From NCBI RefSeq assembly GCF_040833965.1, contig NZ_CP162142.1, forward strand, positions 1,575,001-1,639,000: a stretch of 64,000 bases of DNA. Direction: 5' to 3'. Shown here in pieces: positions 44,279-54,400 of the stretch. Each line of letters begins with the position of its first letter. Positions within the stretch are counted from its first letter, which is position 1. Both the position numbers and the translations under genes were made by a program. Source of the stretch: Leptospira sp. WS39.C2 (GTDB lineage Bacteria > Spirochaetota > Leptospiria > Leptospirales > Leptospiraceae). Below the pieces are notes generated by a model that was not told the origin of the DNA, made no database searches, and was given only the letters and a program-made list of their open reading frames with translations.

Positions 44279-45160
44279 TTATTTTTTAAATGCGTACAAA
44301 ACGTAACTTGATGTGAGTGGGAATCCTTTTCGTTTCCATTTGGATGTAAAATGGTAATAAGAAATACGAATCCATTTGAAGTAATCTTTCCAAGTTTGGA
44401 ATGATCCTTTCACTTTTTTTAATTTTGCCACCAATGGAAAATCTACACCAAAGTAAGATACGAAACTTCCAAATCCATGTTCAGTCAATATTTTTTTTAG
44501 CAGGGTATCTCCATAATAATACACATGACCAGGCATATAGTAGTGGTAATGGCTGGCTTCTTTTTTTGCTTGCCAACCTTCAAAATTGGCAGTTTGTAGC
44601 AAAAGTAACCCACCTGGTTTTAAGATCCTTGTGAGTTCCTGGAAAAATAGTTTTGGGTTTTCAATGTGTTCGATGACTTCCACAAGGGTGATTACATCAA
44701 AACTTTGAGTTGGAAATTTTGCGTCATAAAGACTTCCATTAACTGTTGGTAAATTGTTTTCGTTCGCATAACTTGATGCATATTCCGAAATTTCAACTCC
44801 TTGGACAAAAAAACCTGCTTCCTTTGCTACTTCTAAAAATCCTCCAAAAGAAGAACCTATATCTAAAAAATTCCCAGTTTTTTTATATCGTTTGATATTT
44901 TGGATCCGCGCTTTCCATACTTCTCTAAAAAAGGGTTTTTGTTCTCTTTCATCAATGTAATTGTAATCTGCTTTTCCTTGGTAATATTCTTTTGTATAAA
45001 GTTCTTTTTGGTTTTGTCTTGGATATAGGGATTGGAGTTTACAACTTTGGCATTCGTGAATTGATAACCCAGGATAATTTCCCGTAGAAAGATACAATGG
45101 TTTCCAGTCACAACCACCTTGGAGAGGGCATTCCTTTCGTAAGAAATCCGCGGGGTCCAT
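44279..45160 (-). CDS. Class I SAM-dependent methyltransferase with N-terminal zinc-binding region
   Basis: 293 residues from the ATG of MDPADFLRKEC, whose first base overlaps the previous gene's stop (TAATG). The N-terminus has Cys residues (CPLQGGCDW, HECQSCKL) that could bind zinc. The Rossmann domain has motif I FLDIGSSFGGF, VEISEYA after beta2 and FDVITLVEVIEHIENPKLFFQ with LTRILKPGGLLLL. This plan is common for methyltransferases of sugar or glycan biosynthesis (UbiG/Methyltransf_23 type). The substrate is unknown. It is the last of the RRM, ATP-grasp, methyltransferase, methyltransferase series. Confidence 0.87.
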   Translation of the reverse strand: MDPADFLRKECPLQGGCDWKPLYLSTGNYPGLSIHECQSCKLQSLYPRQNQKELYTKEYYQGKADYNYIDEREQKPFFREVWKARIQNIKRYKKTGNFLDIGSSFGGFLEVAKEAGFFVQGVEISEYASSYANENNLPTVNGSLYDAKFPTQSFDVITLVEVIEHIENPKLFFQELTRILKPGGLLLLQTANFEGWQAKKEASHYHYYMPGHVYYYGDTLLKKILTEHGFGSFVSYFGVDFPLVAKLKKVKGSFQTWKDYFKWIRISYYHFTSKWKRKGFPLTSSYVLYAFKK

Positions 45161-45768
45161 TATTTTTGTGCTAAAAAAAACCAATGGCAAATACGTTCCT
45201 CTAATTTGCCGAGGGGAGTTCTCTCTGAATAGCCGATGGAGGTTTTTTGGAACAAGGAAAGGAAATCTTTTAATTCAGAAAGAGAGTAGGTTTCCGCATA
45301 ACCACCGCTAAGGTCTTGTAAGTTCATTTTTCCTTGGTTTAGTCCCAAATGGGTATCACCTTCCGCACGTATGGAACCTAGGAAATACCCGCCTGGTGTT
45401 AAAGATTTATAAAGTGAATTGAGTAATTCTTTCGCATCTTCTCTTTTGTTATAATGAAAAACACCCCAACTCACAATCACACCAAATTCATTTGGTCCAA
45501 AAGGGAGTGGATTGCCTTGGGTATACAAATAACGTATGGAAGGGTTTTCTTTTTCTAAGAGATCGATAGTTGTTTTGGCATTATCGCAAGCAGTTACTTG
45601 ATAACCTAAGTTTTGTAACAAAATACTATGACGACCAGAACCACATCCAAAATCGAGAGCGAATTGGTTTGGAGTTTCAATTTTGGATAGTAAACGAACT
45701 AAATTTTCATCAGGAAAGAAAAGTTTTGACTTTGGTCTTTCATAATGTTTATCCCAAACGTTTTTCAT
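45160..45768 (-). CDS. Class I SAM-dependent methyltransferase (small)
   Basis: 202 residues from the ATG of MKNVWDKHYERP, which forms an ATGA overlap with the upstream ATP-grasp gene. Motif I is ALDFGCGSGRHSILL, with ACDNAK after beta2 and VIVSWGVFHYNKREDAKELL then LYKSLTPGGYFLGSI. It resembles tellurite-resistance/TehB-like or Methyltransf_11 proteins. Couplings on both sides (ATGA before, TAATG after) show tight co-translation with the ligase and the second methyltransferase, so all three probably act on one product. Confidence 0.88.
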   Translation of the reverse strand: MKNVWDKHYERPKSKLFFPDENLVRLLSKIETPNQFALDFGCGSGRHSILLQNLGYQVTACDNAKTTIDLLEKENPSIRYLYTQGNPLPFGPNEFGVIVSWGVFHYNKREDAKELLNSLYKSLTPGGYFLGSIRAEGDTHLGLNQGKMNLQDLSGGYAETYSLSELKDFLSLFQKTSIGYSERTPLGKLEERICHWFFLAQK

Positions 45769-46967
45769 GTGTCCATTCGTTCCAAAATGGATTTGTACCA
45801 ATCATTTGCACTAATTGCCTGTTTTGTTGACAATCCCATAACAAAGGTTCGCCTGTGATTTCCTTCCAGAGGTTCTATACTTGTTCCATTGGGAATCAAT
45901 TGTTTTGTGAAAAATATGGTTTCAAAGGGGTTGGGAAAAAATGGTTCCTGATCCGTCATTTTTTTTTGTTTGGTGGATGCGATTCTGAATATGATACTCG
46001 AAAAATTGATCCCCTTTTTTGATTGTTTTAAAAATTGAGGTCTTGTTTTTTCACCAATTGTCACAGATAATAAATCTTTAAAATAATCATACCCGTAATG
46101 TGCAGGCAAAAGTTGGTCTGCCAAAAATTCACCTCCAACTTCCGGTGTTGCTTCAATCAGGATACATTCATTATTTTTTGTAATTTTGAATTCCGCGACA
46201 AAAGGACCTGCTTTTAATTTGGAAGCAGTAACGATGCTCTGGCAAATCATTTTGAGTTCACCTGCCATACTGAGATGTGCAGATGGGGCAATATGCGCGA
46301 CTTCAATAAAATTTGGTTTACCTGTTGTGATTTTATCAGTTAAAGAGACGATATAAAATCGTTTATTGATGACAAATCCAAGGACAGTCACCTCATCTCC
46401 CGGTGTAAAGGTTTCCAATAAAAAATTATCGTTTGATTTAGATTTTGTAAATTTCTTAAATTCAATTTCTGTTTCCAAAACAGAAATTCCTTTTTTCCCA
46501 GAACCATCTTTGGGTTTTGCAATGATTGGAAATTTTAAATCCAATTTTTTGTCTTTGGTTTTAGAATTATTTTGAGATTGGATCGAAGATGGAACTGGAA
46601 TCCCATATCTGGAGATGGTTTGTTTGAATTTCTCTTTGTCTAAAAATAAATTTGTACTTTCGCGGGGGTTTCCGCGTAACTTTAATTTTTCTGCTAAATA
46701 GGAAACTGTATATACTGCTTTTCCATAAGACCTAGAACCCACACCCAATAATTTATAGGGCAGGGGGACCTTACTCATGGCATGTAAAATTTTTCGGTAT
46801 TCATGAGTGGATTCTAATATTTTAATATCACACTCATTTAAGCCCGGGGCCATGGGATTTGTATCCACGGCAATGACTTTAAGTCCCCTAGCTTTCGCTG
46901 CCCGAATCAGGGGGATTTGGTTCTCTCCCGCACCGATGGAGAGATAACTACCATTCAATTGTTTCAT
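45765..46967 (-). CDS. ATP-grasp domain ligase
   Basis: 400 residues. It begins with a pre-ATP-grasp Rossmann-like domain (SIGAGENQIPLIRAAKARGL, then VIAVDTNPMAPGLNECD). The ATP-grasp domain (about 115-310) has KEKFKQTISRYGIPVP, FPIIAKPKDGSGKKGISV, ETFTPGDEVTVLGFV and FVAEFKITKNNECILIEATPEVGGE with metal-binding acidic residues. Relatives include carbamoyl-phosphate-synthase-like and amino-acid or peptide ligases that join a carboxylate to an amine or thiol. The substrate cannot be told. It is followed by two overlapping methyltransferases and preceded by an RRM gene whose stop abuts its ATG with no gap. Confidence 0.87.
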   Translation of the reverse strand: MKQLNGSYLSIGAGENQIPLIRAAKARGLKVIAVDTNPMAPGLNECDIKILESTHEYRKILHAMSKVPLPYKLLGVGSRSYGKAVYTVSYLAEKLKLRGNPRESTNLFLDKEKFKQTISRYGIPVPSSIQSQNNSKTKDKKLDLKFPIIAKPKDGSGKKGISVLETEIEFKKFTKSKSNDNFLLETFTPGDEVTVLGFVINKRFYIVSLTDKITTGKPNFIEVAHIAPSAHLSMAGELKMICQSIVTASKLKAGPFVAEFKITKNNECILIEATPEVGGEFLADQLLPAHYGYDYFKDLLSVTIGEKTRPQFLKQSKKGINFSSIIFRIASTKQKKMTDQEPFFPNPFETIFFTKQLIPNGTSIEPLEGNHRRTFVMGLSTKQAISANDWYKSILERMDT

Positions 46968-47336
46968 TTACGACCCGCGAGAACCGCCTCTGCGTTGGAC
47001 TCCTGTATTACCACCACCTGAGGTCTGGTTTCTACCAAAGGTTGGTTTTGCTAAAGCAGGACTTCCTTTTTTCTTTTGGGCTTCGTTTTGTGCTTTGGTC
47101 AATTCTTCTTGGTTGACCACGACAATTTTTTTCCCTTCCAATTCCTTTCCATTCAGGTTTGCGATGGCTTTTTCCGCATCGGCATCTGCCATTTCCGCAG
47201 TCCCATACCCAAGCGATACTTTTGTGAGTTTGTCTCGTTTGATTTGCAGGTGGGTCACCTTTCCATGGGCGGAAAGAAGTTTCTCAAGTGCATCGTCAGA
47301 AAGAGTTTGTGGGAGGTTTCCGATAGATAACTTCAT
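46968..47336 (-). CDS. RRM-type RNA-binding protein
   Basis: 122 residues. One RRM domain (about 1-80) has RNP2 LSIGNLP and the RNP1-equivalent LGYGTAEM, a less aromatic version of GFGFVxF. A Lys/Gln linker and a Gly/Arg/Ser-rich tail (GGGNTGVQRRGGSRGS) complete the usual bacterial cold-shock-like RRM plan. It likely binds RNA; the partner is unknown. It heads a reverse-strand series with the ATP-grasp and methyltransferase genes, although the functional link may only be transcriptional. Confidence 0.88.
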   Translation of the reverse strand: MKLSIGNLPQTLSDDALEKLLSAHGKVTHLQIKRDKLTKVSLGYGTAEMADADAEKAIANLNGKELEGKKIVVVNQEELTKAQNEAQKKKGSPALAKPTFGRNQTSGGGNTGVQRRGGSRGS

Positions 47337-47448
47337 GTCCTTCTTTTTTCTGAAAAATTCTCCAAAACTTCAACTCTTTTTTGACTATGTCGCATTTTCT
47401 CTTGGGGAAATCGGGGATTTGGTCGATTGGAAACATAGGTAGGGACTT

Positions 47449-48309
47449 ATGTTACGAGGATTGTATACAGGTGCAAATGGGATGATTTCCCAACAAGTGC
47501 GTATGGATGTGATTGCCAATAATTTGGCCAATGTGGATAAAACTGCCTTTAAAAAAGATACCACTGTCTTCAAAACCTTTCCCGAAATGTTATTACATCG
47601 TTATTCTGAAGATGGGATTGGGAAAACTCCCATGGGTTCCTTTGATACCTCTCCTGTTGTCGGCAAACTGGGGTTTGGTGCGGAAGTGAACGAGGTGTAC
47701 ACTCGCTTTGAACAAGGGGCAGTGAAAAAAACAGACAATATTTTTGATCTTATGGTCCAAGACCAACCAGGAATGGAAAAACCTGCCTTTTTTTCAGTCC
47801 TCACCAATAAGGGAGAACGACTCACTCGGAGTGGGAGTTTTGTCCTCGATAAAAATGGATTTGTGGTGACCCCACAAGGATTTCCTCTGCTCGGAGAAAA
47901 AGGTCCCATCCAAGTGAACCAAGGGAATTTCCTAGTGAAGGAAAATGGCGAAATTTATATCAATGCGAAACTCGGCACTGCTCCAAAAGACGGAACTAAT
48001 TTTAGCGAAAATCGTTTCGAAGAACCTGTGTTACTCGACAAATTGAAAATCCGCACGGTAGAAAACCCGCGTCACCTCGACAAAGAAGGGGATTCTTTTT
48101 ATTCAGACACTCCAGAATCAGGCGAACCGACAGCGTTTCCAGAACTCCTGGCCCCACAAGTGTTACAAGGTTATTTGGAAGCATCTAACGTATCGGTAGT
48201 GACGGAGATGGTGGATATGATTGAAGTGAACCGTGCTTACGAAGCCAATTCGAAAACCATGCAAACCCAAGACAATTTACTGGGTCGCTTATTTGAAGTA
48301 ATGCGGTAA
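47449..48309 (+). CDS. flgF: Flagellar hook-basal body protein, FlgF type
   Basis: 286 residues. [20 protein letters not shown] and [17 protein letters not shown] form the rod/hook N-terminal motif, and the C-terminus [20 protein letters not shown] with [14 protein letters not shown] is conserved. Being slightly longer than FlgG at 37661 and more divergent, it fits FlgF, the proximal rod protein; an additional FlgG-like copy is the alternative. It is separated from the other flagellar genes by the reverse-strand group. A small lipoprotein gene follows 17 bases later. Confidence 0.85.
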   Translation: MLRGLYTGANGMISQQVRMDVIANNLANVDKTAFKKDTTVFKTFPEMLLHRYSEDGIGKTPMGSFDTSPVVGKLGFGAEVNEVYTRFEQGAVKKTDNIFDLMVQDQPGMEKPAFFSVLTNKGERLTRSGSFVLDKNGFVVTPQGFPLLGEKGPIQVNQGNFLVKENGEIYINAKLGTAPKDGTNFSENRFEEPVLLDKLKIRTVENPRHLDKEGDSFYSDTPESGEPTAFPELLAPQVLQGYLEASNVSVVTEMVDMIEVNRAYEANSKTMQTQDNLLGRLFEVMR

Positions 48310-48326
48310 AAATTATTGAGCGGATC

Positions 48327-48566
48327 ATGCTTAAATATGTGTCCATTACATTTTTTGCCTTATCACTTCTAATAAACTGTAGCCAAATATCGGAATATTC
48401 AGAATCTGATTGTATTCATGAATTCAAACAAACCGAAAAACGATCATCAGATCTTTTGGTAACCACTTATTTTGGATCTAAAGATCAAAACATAATTGAT
48501 ATTGCATTTTTGGAATTTTTTATAGCAAAACAAAAACGGGCAGATTGTGCCAAGGGAAGGATTTGA
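48327..48566 (+). CDS. Small hypothetical lipoprotein
   Basis: 79 residues. MLKYVSITFFALSLLINC is a lipoprotein signal with Cys18 in LLINC. The mature part of about 62 residues includes ESDCIHEFKQ and KRADCAKGRI, so a disulphide is possible. I do not recognise it. It is close behind flgF and may be co-transcribed. Confidence 0.6.
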   Translation: MLKYVSITFFALSLLINCSQISEYSESDCIHEFKQTEKRSSDLLVTTYFGSKDQNIIDIAFLEFFIAKQKRADCAKGRI

Positions 48567-48645
48567 TGGAATTTTTCTTCCCTAAGATTTCGAAATAAAA
48601 GAAACCTATACACTACATTGGGAATCTCATCTTAAATTATCGAGA

Positions 48646-49398
48646 CTAACTCCTAGTCCCACCATCAATTTTATACACAGATCCTGTGATAAAACTGGAT
48701 TCATCCGATGCTAAAAAAGCAATCAAGTTTGCCACCTCGCTCGGTTTGCCAAGTCGTCCCATGGGAATGTTTTTTTCCATCGCCGATTTCCCTCGTTCTC
48801 CTGCGACATCAAGGATAGCAGTTTCTGTCCAACCAGGGCAAACCGCATTGATCCGAACTCCTGCCTTTGCTACTTCCAATGCGGCCGTTGTTGTGAGTTC
48901 GATCACACCTGCTTTTGCCACACAATATGGACCAAGAGACGGGGAAGCACCTAGGCCTGCGATACTAGCTATGTTTACGATAGACCCTCCTTTTTTGTCG
49001 GATAACATCAATTTTGTGGCATATTTTTGGCACCAAAAAACGCTTGTTAAGTCCAAAAGGATAAGTTTATTCCATACTTCCGTTGTGACTTTGTGCATAA
49101 AAGTTGGTTTGTTTGCGATCCCCGCATTATTGATCATAATGTCCAACCGTTTGTTTTGGTTTATAAAATGATTTGTGAGTTGGATGATGTCTTCTTCTAA
49201 ACTAACGTCACAGTGAACATAAGTGGCACTTCCACCAAAGTTTTGAATTTCTTTTACGACAAGATTCCCTTCTTCTTCTTTGATATCAGAGACAATGACA
49301 TTGGCTCCTTTTTTTGCAAGTAGGAGCGATGTCTCCTTTCCAATTCCAAGTGCACCACCTGTGACGATGGCATTTTTTCCAATTAAGTTAGATTCCAT
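48646..49398 (-). CDS. Short-chain dehydrogenase/reductase (SDR) family oxidoreductase
   Basis: 250 residues, normal classical SDR length. The cofactor loop is TGGALGIGKETSLLL, with NNAG at about residues 90-93, catalytic Ser in NIASIAGLG and YCVAK (Tyr-x-x-x-Lys). The PGWTET and AFLASDESSFITGSVYKIDGG segments at the end are FabG-like. It likely reduces or oxidises a ketone/alcohol with NAD(P)H; the substrate is unknown. A perfect 8-bp-armed palindrome 62 bases upstream is a candidate operator, though no regulator gene is adjacent. Confidence 0.92.
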   Translation of the reverse strand: MESNLIGKNAIVTGGALGIGKETSLLLAKKGANVIVSDIKEEEGNLVVKEIQNFGGSATYVHCDVSLEEDIIQLTNHFINQNKRLDIMINNAGIANKPTFMHKVTTEVWNKLILLDLTSVFWCQKYATKLMLSDKKGGSIVNIASIAGLGASPSLGPYCVAKAGVIELTTTAALEVAKAGVRINAVCPGWTETAILDVAGERGKSAMEKNIPMGRLGKPSEVANLIAFLASDESSFITGSVYKIDGGTRS

Positions 49399-49459
49399 TT
49401 AAGTAAAATTTGTAATTTTAAGTAACTTGGCAATTCATTTTAATTCATTGTTAGTTGTT

Positions 49460-49481
49460 TAGTGAACCGATTAGTTCACTA
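49460..49481. promoter_or_regulatory. Palindromic operator-like site upstream of SDR gene
   Basis: TAGTGAAC (49460-49467), six bases CGATTA, and GTTCACTA (49474-49481): perfect eight-base arms. Size and sequence style fit a TetR-type dimer site. It lies 62 bases before the SDR start and about 200 before the + strand SH3 gene. Confidence 0.55.
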
Positions 49482-49678
49482 TGTTGGTTTTTCCAAATTT
49501 CAAATAGGATCCCAAAAACAATTGATTCCTAAATGGAATTTGGGTATTTCTTTAAAGAATGGAATTGCCACTGATGATTCGAATTTGACTGGCAATAACG
49601 AAGGATTCGACTCAATTTTGGTTAATTCTCGTATGATCTTTGACAAGGGAATTCAAACTAGAGTTTTTGGGTGTTTTT

Positions 49679-50359
49679 ATGAGTCTTAACAAAATCGCAG
49701 TGATGATTGGTATCTTTTTACTTTGTATGGTTTCAGTTTCGAAAGTCAGTTTGGATGCAAAAAACCAAATTAAAAAACAATCTCGGGTGTATGTGACAGT
49801 TTCTGCTTTAAAGATACGAAAGGAGCCGAATTTAGAAGCCACTGCAATTGGCAAATTACTCAAAGGAGATAGTTTTGTTGTTTTCGAGGAAAGTGAAACC
49901 ACTTCTGAAGTGGAAGGCATCCAAGCAAAATGGGGTCGGGTTTTTGTAAAAGGAATGAAAGGGTGGGTTTTTCTCGGATTCACTAGTCCAATCGCACCTG
50001 AATTATTGACAGACAAAGAGATCGAACGCATTACAAAAAAATATGAACGTGATGTGAAGGAATGTGAAAGAAAAGAGGAAGAAGCAATGGCAGCTGATCC
50101 TGAATACCAAAATTGTTCCTCTTGTGGTTGTAATTTACAAACGTCTCAATCGGTAAACATTGATCGTGGTTGCACCCCTTATAAAATTAAAGAAATTGCA
50201 GAACTCGCCAAAAAAAATGGATCTACTTTAAATGTTCCAGATAGGGAAATATTCGAGGCTTACGGTGACGAATATTGTTTAAATGCATCGAAAGAGTATG
50301 GTGGTGATTGTTATGGTATGAAACTCAATTTATACAAAAGTTTTAAAGATCTAGATTGA
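49679..50359 (+). CDS. SH3-domain-containing secreted protein
   Basis: 226 residues from the ATG of MSLNKIAVMIGIFLLCMVSV, a signal sequence (cut site unclear, near SKVSLDAK). Residues about 35-100 form a bacterial SH3 domain: RVYVTVSALKIRKEPNLEAT, KGDSFVVFEES and KGMKGWVFLGFTSP. The remainder holds several cysteines (VKECERK, NCSSCGCN, RGCTPY, YCLNA, GGDCYG), suggesting a disulphide-rich periplasmic domain. An FGE-like lipoprotein gene follows 15 bases after the stop, so they are probably co-expressed. Confidence 0.72.
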   Translation: MSLNKIAVMIGIFLLCMVSVSKVSLDAKNQIKKQSRVYVTVSALKIRKEPNLEATAIGKLLKGDSFVVFEESETTSEVEGIQAKWGRVFVKGMKGWVFLGFTSPIAPELLTDKEIERITKKYERDVKECERKEEEAMAADPEYQNCSSCGCNLQTSQSVNIDRGCTPYKIKEIAELAKKNGSTLNVPDREIFEAYGDEYCLNASKEYGGDCYGMKLNLYKSFKDLD

Positions 50360-50374
50360 TTTTGAAATCAAATT

Positions 50375-51280
50375 ATGTTATCCAAACATTTCCTTTTTTT
50401 CATCCTAGTTTGTAATACTGTTTGTTCCTGTATCAGTTACCAAACCAATTCATTACTTTTTATCAAAGGAGGAAATTTCCTTCGAGGCAGGAATATTACA
50501 AATAGACCCGATGAAGCCCCGCGCCATACAGTTGTAGTATCTGATTTTTATATCCAAGAAACACTCGTTACGCGAAAGCAGTATCAAAATTTTGTTTCAG
50601 ATTCTATGTATAAAACTTCTGCCGAAAAGAAGGGATATTGTATGATCTCTTTAGAAGGAATGAAAGATTGGGAATGGGAAAAAAAGATGGGGGCAAATTT
50701 TTTGTATCCATTTGGAAAACAATCAAACATTCCCACTCGTGACGATGATCCTGTTGTATGTGTTTCGTATCTGGATGCAAAAGCATACTGTGAATTTTAC
50801 CAAATGAGATTACCCACAGAGGCTGAGTGGGAATATGTTGCAAGAGCTGGAGGGAATGGTCGTTATCCTTGGGGGGAGACGGAATCGATCAACGATCAGT
50901 TTTTTTCAAACTTTTGGCAAGCTGAGTCTCATACCTCATCCGATTCAAAAGATGGTTATTCTTATTTCTCACCAACAAAGGCATTCCCTTCTAATCAATG
51001 GGGGATGTATGATGCCATTGGGAATGTTTGGCAATTTACAAATGATTATTATGATTCACAAACGTATTTACTTGCATACCAAACGGAGAAACAATCTGGA
51101 ATCCCAGTCACCAATCCCAAAGGACCAACAAGTGGAACAAAAGTAGTGGCAAGAGGTGGATCATGGTGGTGTTCTGAAAAAACCTGCAAAGGCCATGGGC
51201 TTTTTTACCGCGGCAAAATTCAAAAAGATTCACCTTTTAATAACAATGGGTTTCGATGTGTGAAAGATGTGAACCCATGA
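50375..51280 (+). CDS. Formylglycine-generating enzyme (SUMF1) family lipoprotein
   Basis: 301 residues. The N-terminus MLSKHFLFFILVCNTVCSC is a lipoprotein-type signal (Cys17 or Cys19). The FGE-sulfatase domain spans about 25-300: FIKGGNFLRGRN, DEAPRHTVVVSDFYI, VSYLDAKAYCEFYQMRLPTE, AEWEYVARAGG and NQWGMYDAIGNVWQFTNDYY. The end has GGSWWC-SEKT-C with Cys266 and Cys271 spaced C-x4-C, as in true formylglycine-generating enzymes (LCHxSYC), followed by GFRCV. Most SUMF1-like paralogues (EgtB, PvdO) lack this pair. It may therefore activate sulfatases in the envelope, or act on another Cys; no sulfatase is in the window. Confidence 0.86.
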   Translation: MLSKHFLFFILVCNTVCSCISYQTNSLLFIKGGNFLRGRNITNRPDEAPRHTVVVSDFYIQETLVTRKQYQNFVSDSMYKTSAEKKGYCMISLEGMKDWEWEKKMGANFLYPFGKQSNIPTRDDDPVVCVSYLDAKAYCEFYQMRLPTEAEWEYVARAGGNGRYPWGETESINDQFFSNFWQAESHTSSDSKDGYSYFSPTKAFPSNQWGMYDAIGNVWQFTNDYYDSQTYLLAYQTEKQSGIPVTNPKGPTSGTKVVARGGSWWCSEKTCKGHGLFYRGKIQKDSPFNNNGFRCVKDVNP

Positions 51281-51478
51281 TAAACAGCAGATCATTATAG
51301 CGAATCTCCTTACCTTTTTTTTAATTTTAACTTTTTAGTTGCCTTAGACTAGGAATAGTACGAAAAGATCCCAACTCATTTTCCATTCCTTCCAATTACT
51401 TCCTTTTCATAAGATTCCATCGTCAAAGAATGGGGACAGAAAACATTCGTTTTTTCTAAACTTCTGTTTTGACCATTT

Positions 51479-54400
51479 ATGGATTTATTGCATAAATTTT
51501 TTATCATCTCACCGACTGATGTGTATTTTGTGGAAGGAACCTATAATGCATGGTTCGTAATCCTTTCCATTTTCATCTCCATCCTTGCTTCTTGGATTTC
51601 CTTATATTTATTAAATCGATTTTCAGAAGTGGGAAATCAGTTTTCTCGTTTTGCAATTTTGTTTACTGCAAGTTTGTCACTCGGTGGTGCAGTTTGGTCA
51701 ATGCATTTCATTGGAATGATATCCTTTGAACTTTGTACGACAGTAACGTATGATAAATTGATTACCAGTTTATCAATCCTTCCCAGTTTTATAGCATCGT
51801 TTTTTGCGCTAAGGACACTGAGTAAAAAAAGGATCACTCGATTTGAATTGGTTTCCGTAGGCATCCTTGTTGGTGCTGGCATTGGTTTTATGCATTATAT
51901 GGGAATGTCAGCCATGGAAATGAAACCAAAATTAATGTATGATCCCATTTTATTTTTAGTTTCTCTTATTGTAGCAATTGTCTTATCGATTGTATCTATT
52001 TTCATTCAGTTTCGATTAAAAAACTCTAAACTAAAAATACGAAATTTGTATCTTTCCTTATTCAGCGGAATCGTGATGGGTTCTGCAATTTCAGGGATGC
52101 ATTATACAGGAATGGCTGCTGCTCGATTTGTTGTACCCATTGGTACACAAATAGACAATACAACTCATGACCAAATCTTTTTAGCTTTTTTAGTTGGATT
52201 TGGAAGTTTATTTGTGATTGGTTCTGCGGTTGTAACAATTGCCTTTATCAGTTATAAGGATTTATTCCAGAACTTAGAAAAAAGCGAATCGAGATTACGT
52301 GCCATCATTGAAACGGCAGCAGATGCCATTGTCATGATCAATACTCAAGGAATTGTGCAAGAATTTAACGTAACCGCAGAGCGAATGTTTGGTTGGAGTG
52401 CAAAAGATATCATTGGTAAAAATGTTAAAATACTCATGCCAAGTCCCTTCCGAGAGGAACATGATGGTTACTTATCCAGTTATTTGAACACAGGTGAAGC
52501 TAAAATCATTGGGAGTGGTCGAGAAACCATTGCCTTACGAAAAGATGGAACCACTTTTCCCATAAGACTCGCCATAGGTCACACCAAACTCCCGCAAGAT
52601 GATATATTTGTTGGCCTCATCAGTGATATTTCAGAAAGGATTTTGATCGAAAATGCTTTAAAGGACAACGAAGAACAGCTCAAATCTTTTATCCAAAATA
52701 TCCCAGGAGTTGTGTATCGTTGTTTAAACGATGAATATTGGACTTCTGTTTTCTTAAGTGATGCAATTTATTCATTATCAGGATACCCTGCTCGTGAGTT
52801 CCTTGAACCAAATCGGATTCGTACTTTTTCAGATATCATCCATCCTGAAGATAGAGAACATGTTTCAAATACCATTCAAAATGCAATTGATATATCTGAT
52901 ACCTTTGTTCTTAACTATCGAATTGTTCATAAAAGTGGGGATATACGTTGGGTTCTAGAATATGGTGGGCTTGTTTATGATGAAAACAAAGAAGTGAAAT
53001 TTTTGGATGGTGTGATTCTAGACAATACTGATCGACGTATGATTGAGGAAGCACTTATTGAATCCAAAGAAAAAGCAGAAATGGCATCGATCACAAAAAC
53101 AACTTTTTTAGCAAATATGAGCCATGAAATCCGCACTCCCATGAATGCTATCATCGGTTTTACAGAAGTTTTACTTGCTGATCAAATTCCTCTCCAACAG
53201 AAAAAACATTTAGAAACCATTCGAAATTCAGCAAAATCTTTGTTACGATTGTTAAACGACATTCTCAATTCTGCAAAATTAGATAAAGGAGCTGTAGAAC
53301 TTGAAATTGTAGATTTTTCATTACTTTCACTGGTTGACCAAGTTTCTTCCACATTCGTGATGGAAGCTAAAAAAAAGGGGTTGGATTTTTCTACACAGTT
53401 TTCAAGTGAATTAGCGGACTATTATAAAGGTGATAGCCTTAGAATCCGCCAAATCCTAACCAATTTAATTGGGAATGCGATAAAATTTACAAAAGATGGG
53501 CAAATTAATTTGTCTGTTGCACCAAATGGTAGTTCGGTTGTTTTTCATATTCATGATACAGGAATCGGAATCGCAGAAGACCGTCTGGAAAAAATATTTG
53601 AGCCTTTTACACAAGCCGATGTTTCAATGAGTCGAAAATTCGGAGGTACGGGACTTGGTACTACCATATCAAAACAATTGGTAGAACTAATGGGAGGTAA
53701 AATTTGGGTAGAAAGCAAATTGGGAGAAGGAAGTGATTTTTATTTTAGCCTTCCACTATTAAAAGGAAATTTAGAAACTCTCATTCAGGATAAGGAACTC
53801 CAACCTTTGCCAAATTTAAAAGTTCTCATTGTTGATGACGTCAAACAAAATGTGGAACTCATACAAATCCTTTTAGAAACAAACGGACATCAGGTGGAAA
53901 TTGCAAATAATGGATTGGAAGCATTTTTATCCTTCCAATCAAATTCATTCGATTTAGTCCTTATGGATATCCAAATGCCCGAGATGGATGGACTGGAAGC
54001 TACAAAACAAATTCGAATCTTTGAATCAAACCACAATTTATCTCAAACTCCTATCATTGCTTTATCGGCAAGTGTCTTTGAGGAAGACAAACAACAAGCG
54101 AAATTGGCAGGAATGAATGGATTTGTGTCTAAACCTATTGATGTGGATGAATTATACCATGAGATTTCAAAATGGATTCATCAAAATCCAAAGGATGGAG
54201 AAAAACAAATCCTAAAACAGAGTGAAAAAAATTTGGAATCGAATGAAAATCTTTGGGAATTGGATTATCCTTTCCCAGAAAAAATCAATTGGGATCGCGG
54301 AATCAAAATTTATGGAAATAAATCAAAATTCGTATCTGTCATTCAAAATTTTTTAGAAGAACAAATCAAATCCATTCCAAATATAAAACTTTCTTCTTTA

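Noticed and set aside
49462..49689. 75-residue + strand frame after the SDR operator
   Set aside because: Begins inside the palindrome, overlaps the start of the SH3 gene in another frame, and has no recognisable domain or signal.
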